From: Planctomycetota bacterium | Lineage (GTDB): Bacteria > Planctomycetota > Planctomycetia > Isosphaerales > Isosphaeraceae | Direction of reading: 5' to 3' | DNA: 9,833 nucleotides | Assembly: GCA_021807585.1 (NCBI GenBank) | Contig: JAKBCQ010000039.1 | Span: forward strand, 1 to 9,833 | Shown: piece by piece, positions 6,319 through 9,833 of the stretch | How the letters are laid out: each line of letters opens with the position of its first letter | How positions within the stretch are numbered: position 1 is the stretch's first letter | Notes under the pieces: model-generated | Told to the model about the DNA's origin: nothing | Database searches by the model: none | Seen by the model: only the letters and a program-made list of their open reading frames with translations | Translations under genes and position numbers: made by a program

Positions 6319-7149
6319 ATGCCCAAGGCTTTGATCGTCGAGGATCATCAGGATCAAGCCGACGTGGTCGCCGAACTTCTCCGACACAAGGGGTTCGAGC
6401 CGATGATCGCCGCGACCGGGACGCTCGGCCTCAAGCTCGCTTTCGAGCATCGCCCCGATCTGATTCTGCTCGATTTAATGCTCGCCGATATCGATGGATT
6501 TGAGGTGTGTCGAAAGCTCAGGTGTGAACCCGAAACGCTGACGATTCCGATCGTGATGGTGACGGCGCTCAACGGGAATGAATACCGCACCCAAGGGTTT
6601 CGCGTCGGCGCCAACGCGTATCTTACCAAACCTTACGGGGCTCAAGATTTATATCACGCGATCGCGAGCGCCATCTCGTGGCGCGATCGGCTCGACAAGC
6701 TGAGGCTCAAGGGGGAGATTCAGCTTGAGATGCACAGCGAATCGTCGTTTCTCGACGAGGTTAACGAGTTTTTGGCGAATCTTTCGGCCAAAACGCCGCT
6801 CGCTCCCGATCAAACGCATCAGCTTCGCCAGGCGCTTATGGAGCTCGGCCAGAACGCGATCGAATGGGGCAATCGCCACGAACGCGACGCTCTTGTCAAT
6901 ATCACTTATCGTATTTATGACGAATATATCGAGATCATTATCGCCGATCAGGGGCCCGGTTTCGATCCCGATTCGCTCGAACACGCGGCTTCTCCCGACG
7001 ATCCGCTGGCGCACATCGAGGTCCGCGAAAAGCTCGGCCTCCGCGAGGGGGGCTTCGGCATGCTGATCGCCCGCGGAATGGTCGACGAGATGACCTACAA
7101 CAACTCCGGCAACGAAGTGACTTTAATCAAACGCTTCCGCCGCGATTGA
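6319..7149 (+). CDS. Response-regulator receiver fused to RsbW-like (HATPase_c_2) anti-sigma-type ATPase domain
   Basis: The 276-aa protein has a CheY-like receiver at about 1-120. It has acidic pocket residues Glu8 and Asp9, phosphoacceptor Asp52 in LILLDLMLAD, Thr82 in VMVTAL and Lys104-Pro105. A short helical linker leads to a GHKL ATPase domain at about 140-275. That domain has an N-box with Glu176 and Asn179 (MELGQNAIEWG), a DQGPGF motif at 210-215, and a glycine-rich REGGFGMLIARGMVDE segment. This resembles RsbW/SpoIIAB-type serine kinases that bind anti-sigma-factor antagonists, rather than full sensor kinases: there is no His-phosphoacceptor domain, sensor or membrane segment. A likely reading is that phosphorylation of the receiver by an unlinked histidine kinase tunes a partner-switching output. 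No sigma factor, STAS protein or PP2C phosphatase lies in the window. GGGGAG at 6307-6312 is the ribosome binding site. Confidence 0.9.
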   Translation: MPKALIVEDHQDQADVVAELLRHKGFEPMIAATGTLGLKLAFEHRPDLILLDLMLADIDGFEVCRKLRCEPETLTIPIVMVTALNGNEYRTQGFRVGANAYLTKPYGAQDLYHAIASAISWRDRLDKLRLKGEIQLEMHSESSFLDEVNEFLANLSAKTPLAPDQTHQLRQALMELGQNAIEWGNRHERDALVNITYRIYDEYIEIIIADQGPGFDPDSLEHAASPDDPLAHIEVREKLGLREGGFGMLIARGMVDEMTYNNSGNEVTLIKRFRRD

Positions 7150-7286
7150 TCGATTCGCGATCGCCGGCGACGAATATCGACCGATGTCAGATTGTAAGAT
7201 TCCGATATAGGAACGCGCAGTCAGAAAAGAAAGCGTTTGCAGACTCATTATTTGGTTATAGTAATATATAGCATTGTTAATATAGT

Positions 7287-7324
7287 GCGGGCCGACTTGA
7301 ACTCGCGTCGGGTGCGAAGCCCGC
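7287..7324. terminator. Two-part GC hairpin between convergent genes, possible terminator
   Basis: GCGGG (7287-7291) can pair with CCCGC (7320-7324), and CCGAC (7292-7296) with GTCGG (7307-7311), leaving a ten-base loop and an eight-base bulge on one side. On the minus strand it lies 14 bases after the stop of the 163-aa gene and is followed by AT-rich sequence but not a T-run. It could help to end minus-strand transcription; the bulge makes this uncertain. Confidence 0.3.
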
Positions 7325-7337
7325 CGCGGATTCGATC

Positions 7338-7829
7338 TCATCGTGTTCGACGTTGCGCCAGGAATTCGAGTAGGAAGTTCGCGTGGGTGGGAAGCCCCGC
7401 GTCGTCCCACGCCGATTCAATCTCGTCTTTGATCCGCGCGTTGTGCGCCTGCAGCAGTTCGAGCGCCCGCTTCTCTTCGGGTTTATCGGCGGATATATGC
7501 AACTGGTCATGAGAGTCGACCGAAAGGAGCTTGCCGCGGCGCCACTCCCAGGGGGTGACGACGAGCTTCATGTGAGCGTAGTGCGAATTGCCCAGCCTCA
7601 GCGCGCAACTTTCGGGTCGATCGTCGCGTCTTGGCGTGCGTTCAAACGGCGATCGAGCGAGAATTTCGTCGAGCCGCGGCGAATCGAACCAGTTGAGCCT
7701 GCGTCTGATCGCCTCGGGAAGCTCAGACTCCGCGTACGCCAAGCGCAGGAAGATCGCGACCGCGAGCCGGAGGTCGCCGACCCCGATCGCCCCCGCCGAG
7801 CATTTTGGACGATCCTCCGACGATTCCAT
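7338..7829 (-). CDS. Conserved-looking hypothetical protein, 163 aa, function unknown
   Basis: I do not recognise the family. The N-terminal third (about 1-45) is mostly helical; residues 20-30 are hydrophobic but too short and charged-flanked for a signal or membrane segment, so a cytoplasmic location is likely. A basic, arginine-rich stretch (58-72) follows. The C-terminal half looks like a compact domain: strand-like MKLVVTPWEWRRGKLLSV (87-104), SHDQLHISADKP, then a charged helix (about 118-140) and AGLPTHANFLLEFLAQ at the end. The Trp, His and Asp residues in this half look conserved rather than random. Start: the ATG at 7827-7829 has no good Shine-Dalgarno, and I see no better start before the hydrophobic helix. 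It is convergent with the receiver-ATPase gene and divergent from the sulfatase gene, so probably transcribed alone. That it is real rests on the protein-like C-terminal half and the absence of a better frame here. Confidence 0.65.
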   Translation of the reverse strand: MESSEDRPKCSAGAIGVGDLRLAVAIFLRLAYAESELPEAIRRRLNWFDSPRLDEILARSPFERTPRRDDRPESCALRLGNSHYAHMKLVVTPWEWRRGKLLSVDSHDQLHISADKPEEKRALELLQAHNARIKDEIESAWDDAGLPTHANFLLEFLAQRRTR

Positions 7830-8003
7830 TACGAGCGCCCGACTTTCTTCAAGCTTGGGTCGTCACAAACGATTCCGCAATCGAGGCGGATCCCTTCGTT
7901 CCACACCCGCGACATCATACCCGAGTTCGCTCGGCTCCGTTATCTTGGACATTCGAAATCGGCAAGCCGCAACACGACACGACCCGCTCCAACGCGAGCA
8001 AAA

Positions 8004-8046
8004 CGACGATCGCTTCGTCGGCTCGAACAACCGATCCGCGATCGGT
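8004..8046 (+). promoter_or_regulatory. Tandem hairpins in the leader just upstream of the sulfatase start
   Basis: CGACGA (8004-8009) pairs with TCGTCG (8015-8020) across five bases, and ACCGATC (8030-8036) pairs with GATCGGT (8040-8046) across CGC. The second ends only ten bases before the ATG at 8057, where a Shine-Dalgarno would normally lie and none is evident. They might affect translation initiation. Given how common GATC palindromes are here, chance is a serious alternative. Confidence 0.25.
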
Positions 8047-8056
8047 GAATCAACGG

Positions 8057-9439
8057 ATGCATAAAATGATAAATATAATGAACAAAAAAGTTTTGGGATG
8101 TTTGTTCGCCGTTTTGAGTTGTGCGACGGCGATCGCTTTTTCACGGACGGATCGCGAGCCCGCGACCGATCGGCCGCCGAACGTCGTCTTGATCCTCGCC
8201 GACGATCTCGGCTACGGTGATCTGGCGTGCTACGGCGCCAAAGACCTGAAAACCCCACAGATCGATTCGATCGTCGCCGCGGGGATGAGGTTCGATCGCT
8301 TCTACGCCAATTGTCCCGTCTGCTCGCCGACACGCGCCTCGATCCTCACGGGCCGATACCCCGATCTCGTCGGCGTCCCGGGTGTGATCCGGACCAATCC
8401 CTCCGACAACTGGGGCAAACTGACGCGCTCGGCCGTTCTCCTGCCCGCGGTTCTCAAAACAAAAGGTTATGAAAGCGCAATTATTGGCAAGTGGCATTTG
8501 GGATTGAGCGCGCCCGATACGCCGCTCGACCGCGGGTTCGACGTTTTTCGCGGTTTTCTCGGCGATATGATGGACGATTACTTCACGCATCGAAGGCATA
8601 ATATCAATTATATGCGAGATGGAAATCGCCAAATCGACCCCGCGGGGCACGCCACCGATCTATTCACAAATTGGGCCGAAAGTTATGTGAAAGAGAGGCG
8701 CGCAAGCGATCGACCCTTCTTTTTGTATCTCGCTTACAACGCTCCCCACGTTCCGCTTCAGCCCGTCGAGGAGAGGCTCACGCGGGTGCTTGAGCGCGAG
8801 CCGGGGATCGACCCCAAACGCGCGCGGATCGTTGCGCAGATCGAACATCTCGACGAAGGAGTGGGAAAAGTCGTCGCGGCGCTTAAAGAAACGGGCGCTT
8901 ACCAGAACACATTGGTAGTATTTACATCGGATAACGGCGGTCAGGAGAGCGCCGGGGGGAACGTCGGCGGGTTGAGGGGGTCGAAAGAGAACGTTTACGA
9001 GGGAGGCATTCGCGTCCCGTGCTCTTTCACGTGGCCCGCGAAGATCGCTCCCCGAGGTCGTTCCGCTCGGTCGGCGCTCTCGATGGATTTATTCCCAACC
9101 ATTTGCGCGATTGCGGGCGCCGAGCCGCCGGCCGAGGTCGACGGCGAATCGCTCTTGCCGACGCTCTTGGGACAAAGCCCGGACGAATCAAAGCGCGATC
9201 TTTTTTGGACGCGACGCGAGGGAAACGATCGCTACATGGGCAAATCAATCTGGGCGATCCGCCGCGGCGAATGGAAGCTGCTGCAGAACACCCCGACCGC
9301 GCCGTTCGAGCTTTATAACCTCAAAGAAGACCCCCTCGAACGGAACAACCTCGCGTCCAAAGAACCCGCGGTGTATCGCGAACTCGCGAAGGCGCTGCGC
9401 GATCGCATCCGCCGCGGCGGCGCGGTTCCCTGGCAATGA
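8057..9439 (+). CDS. Secreted S1-family sulfatase (arylsulfatase-type, formylglycine-dependent)
   Basis: Sulfatases hydrolyse sulfate esters; planctomycete members often act on sulfated polysaccharides outside the cytoplasm. The 460-aa protein begins with a signal-like segment: Lys-rich start, hydrophobic core (about 12-28) and AIA as a possible signal peptidase I site. Cys22 in VLSC is a weak lipobox alternative. The family core follows: NVVLILADDLGYGD with metal ligands Asp49 and Asp50, active-site C89-S-P-T-R93 (C-x-P-x-R, with Cys89 converted to formylglycine), LTGRYP, GKWHLG (144-149), NAPH (228-231) and TSDNGG with Asp292 and Asn293. It ends with the usual WKLLQN, FELYNLKEDPLE and NNLA. 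Length and motif order are complete. Start: three in-frame ATGs (8057, 8066, 8078) compete. All keep the signal peptide; none has a strong ribosome binding site. The frame stays open further upstream to 7805, but that part looks non-coding. Substrate cannot be told, and no maturase or carbohydrate-active neighbour is present. Confidence 0.94.
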   Translation: MHKMINIMNKKVLGCLFAVLSCATAIAFSRTDREPATDRPPNVVLILADDLGYGDLACYGAKDLKTPQIDSIVAAGMRFDRFYANCPVCSPTRASILTGRYPDLVGVPGVIRTNPSDNWGKLTRSAVLLPAVLKTKGYESAIIGKWHLGLSAPDTPLDRGFDVFRGFLGDMMDDYFTHRRHNINYMRDGNRQIDPAGHATDLFTNWAESYVKERRASDRPFFLYLAYNAPHVPLQPVEERLTRVLEREPGIDPKRARIVAQIEHLDEGVGKVVAALKETGAYQNTLVVFTSDNGGQESAGGNVGGLRGSKENVYEGGIRVPCSFTWPAKIAPRGRSARSALSMDLFPTICAIAGAEPPAEVDGESLLPTLLGQSPDESKRDLFWTRREGNDRYMGKSIWAIRRGEWKLLQNTPTAPFELYNLKEDPLERNNLASKEPAVYRELAKALRDRIRRGGAVPWQ

Positions 9440-9549
9440 GCGCGAGGATGCGACGAACAGAATCTTTTATATGTTCTTCTTGCGACGAGATCCGCGGTCA
9501 AAACCAAGCAGGGACTTCTCGGGCCGGTCGATCCGTCTCGTGCACTATT

Positions 9550-9588
9550 AATTAACATACTAAGAAGCATTTATCAAAGTTGTTAATT
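9550..9588. terminator. AT-rich inverted repeat between convergent genes
   Basis: AATTAACA (9550-9557) and TGTTAATT (9581-9588) are exact reverse complements separated by 23 bases. They lie in the gap between the sulfatase stop and the stop of the minus-strand gene and overlap the latter's TAA. A stem of only A-T-rich pairs is weak, so a bidirectional terminator role is only a suggestion. Confidence 0.25.
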
Positions 9589-9833
9589 CGATCTCCGATC
9601 GGTTAGGCCGCGTTGATTGCGCATCTCGGCCTGAGCCTCGGCCGATAAGCTCGTCCCTTCCAGCTCGGTCTGGTCGGCAAGATCCGCGGCCAATTTGGCA
9701 AGGCGTTCGCCGTGCAACAGTTTTGCGACCGCGAAGGCTTGCCGTCGCACGTCGAGGTCGATGTAAACGTCGCCCGCGACCGTTGCGACCGACGTGGCGA
9801 TCGCGTCGCGGGTTTTCTCGGGTAGCTCGATCT
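9583..9833 (-). CDS. C-terminal fragment (82 aa) of an unrecognised protein, cut by the right edge
   Basis: Reading the minus strand inward from the edge gives 82 codons with no stop, then TAA at 9585-9583. The visible part is hydrophilic and largely helical, with no membrane segment. It opens with IELPEKTRDAIATSVATVAG and a short strand-like DVYIDLDVRRQ, followed by a Leu/Ala-rich helix (AKLLHGERLAKLAADLADQ) and a polar tail. I recognise no family. The coherent amphipathic pattern, GC-rich third positions and convergent arrangement with the sulfatase gene support a real gene whose start lies outside the window. Confidence 0.65.
   Translation of the reverse strand, partial: IELPEKTRDAIATSVATVAGDVYIDLDVRRQAFAVAKLLHGERLAKLAADLADQTELEGTSLSAEAQAEMRNQRGLTDRRSN

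Noticed and set aside
7287..7324. Possible tRNA 3' half on the minus strand, from a GAGTTCAAGTC stretch.
   Set aside because: The bases flanking the TTCAAGT loop do not pair as a T-arm, and no acceptor or anticodon arm can be built upstream.
7805..8056. In-frame upstream extension of the sulfatase by 84 codons.
   Set aside because: The extension overlaps the start of the divergent gene, reads like intergenic DNA, and would bury the signal peptide that begins at 8057.

Overview
This is a GC-rich bacterial window, with AT-rich patches confined to the spaces between genes. It is most likely from the phylum Planctomycetota. That assignment is an inference from gene content: a TPR protein ending in two RNA-polymerase alpha-CTD-like domains, a DRG/Obg-like TGS GTPase, a Tat-exported lactonase and a secreted formylglycine-type sulfatase. 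I see no rRNA, tRNA, CRISPR array, insertion sequence or prophage gene. Both coding and non-coding parts are unusually dense in GATC, especially CGATCG.

Left part, minus strand (1-2335): a two-gene unit. Upstream is a 443-aa TPR/double alpha-CTD protein (2335 to 1004), with a strong ribosome binding site and a plausible promoter. Four bases after its stop begins tgt (tRNA-guanine transglycosylase), apparently from a TTG codon, and it runs off the left edge. Next comes about 1.36 kb (2336-3697) with no gene I can support. It holds one weak small-ORF candidate, a small hairpin, and an AT-rich island with an inverted repeat and a 10-bp-spaced direct repeat.

Middle part, plus strand (3698-7149): three genes whose spacing suggests separate units. 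They are a Tat-signal lactonase-type beta-propeller; a 331-aa GTPase with a C-terminal TGS domain, with a promoter candidate in front; and a 276-aa fusion of a response-regulator receiver with an RsbW-like anti-sigma-type ATPase domain.

Right part (7150-9833): a 163-aa protein of unknown function on the minus strand lies convergent to the fusion gene. Divergent from it on the plus strand is a secreted S1-type sulfatase of about 460 aa with the CSPTR active-site motif. It converges on the 3' end of an unrecognised minus-strand gene cut by the right edge.

Functionally this looks like ordinary chromosomal backbone mixing housekeeping (queuosine tRNA modification, a ribosome-type GTPase), regulation (alpha-CTD protein, receiver-ATPase fusion) and export-linked polysaccharide or sugar chemistry (sulfatase, lactonase). 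No multi-gene defence or mobile system is visible. The most noteworthy items are the double alpha-CTD fusion, the receiver/anti-sigma fusion, the DLPP switch in the GTPase, the AT-rich repeat island, and the GATC excess.
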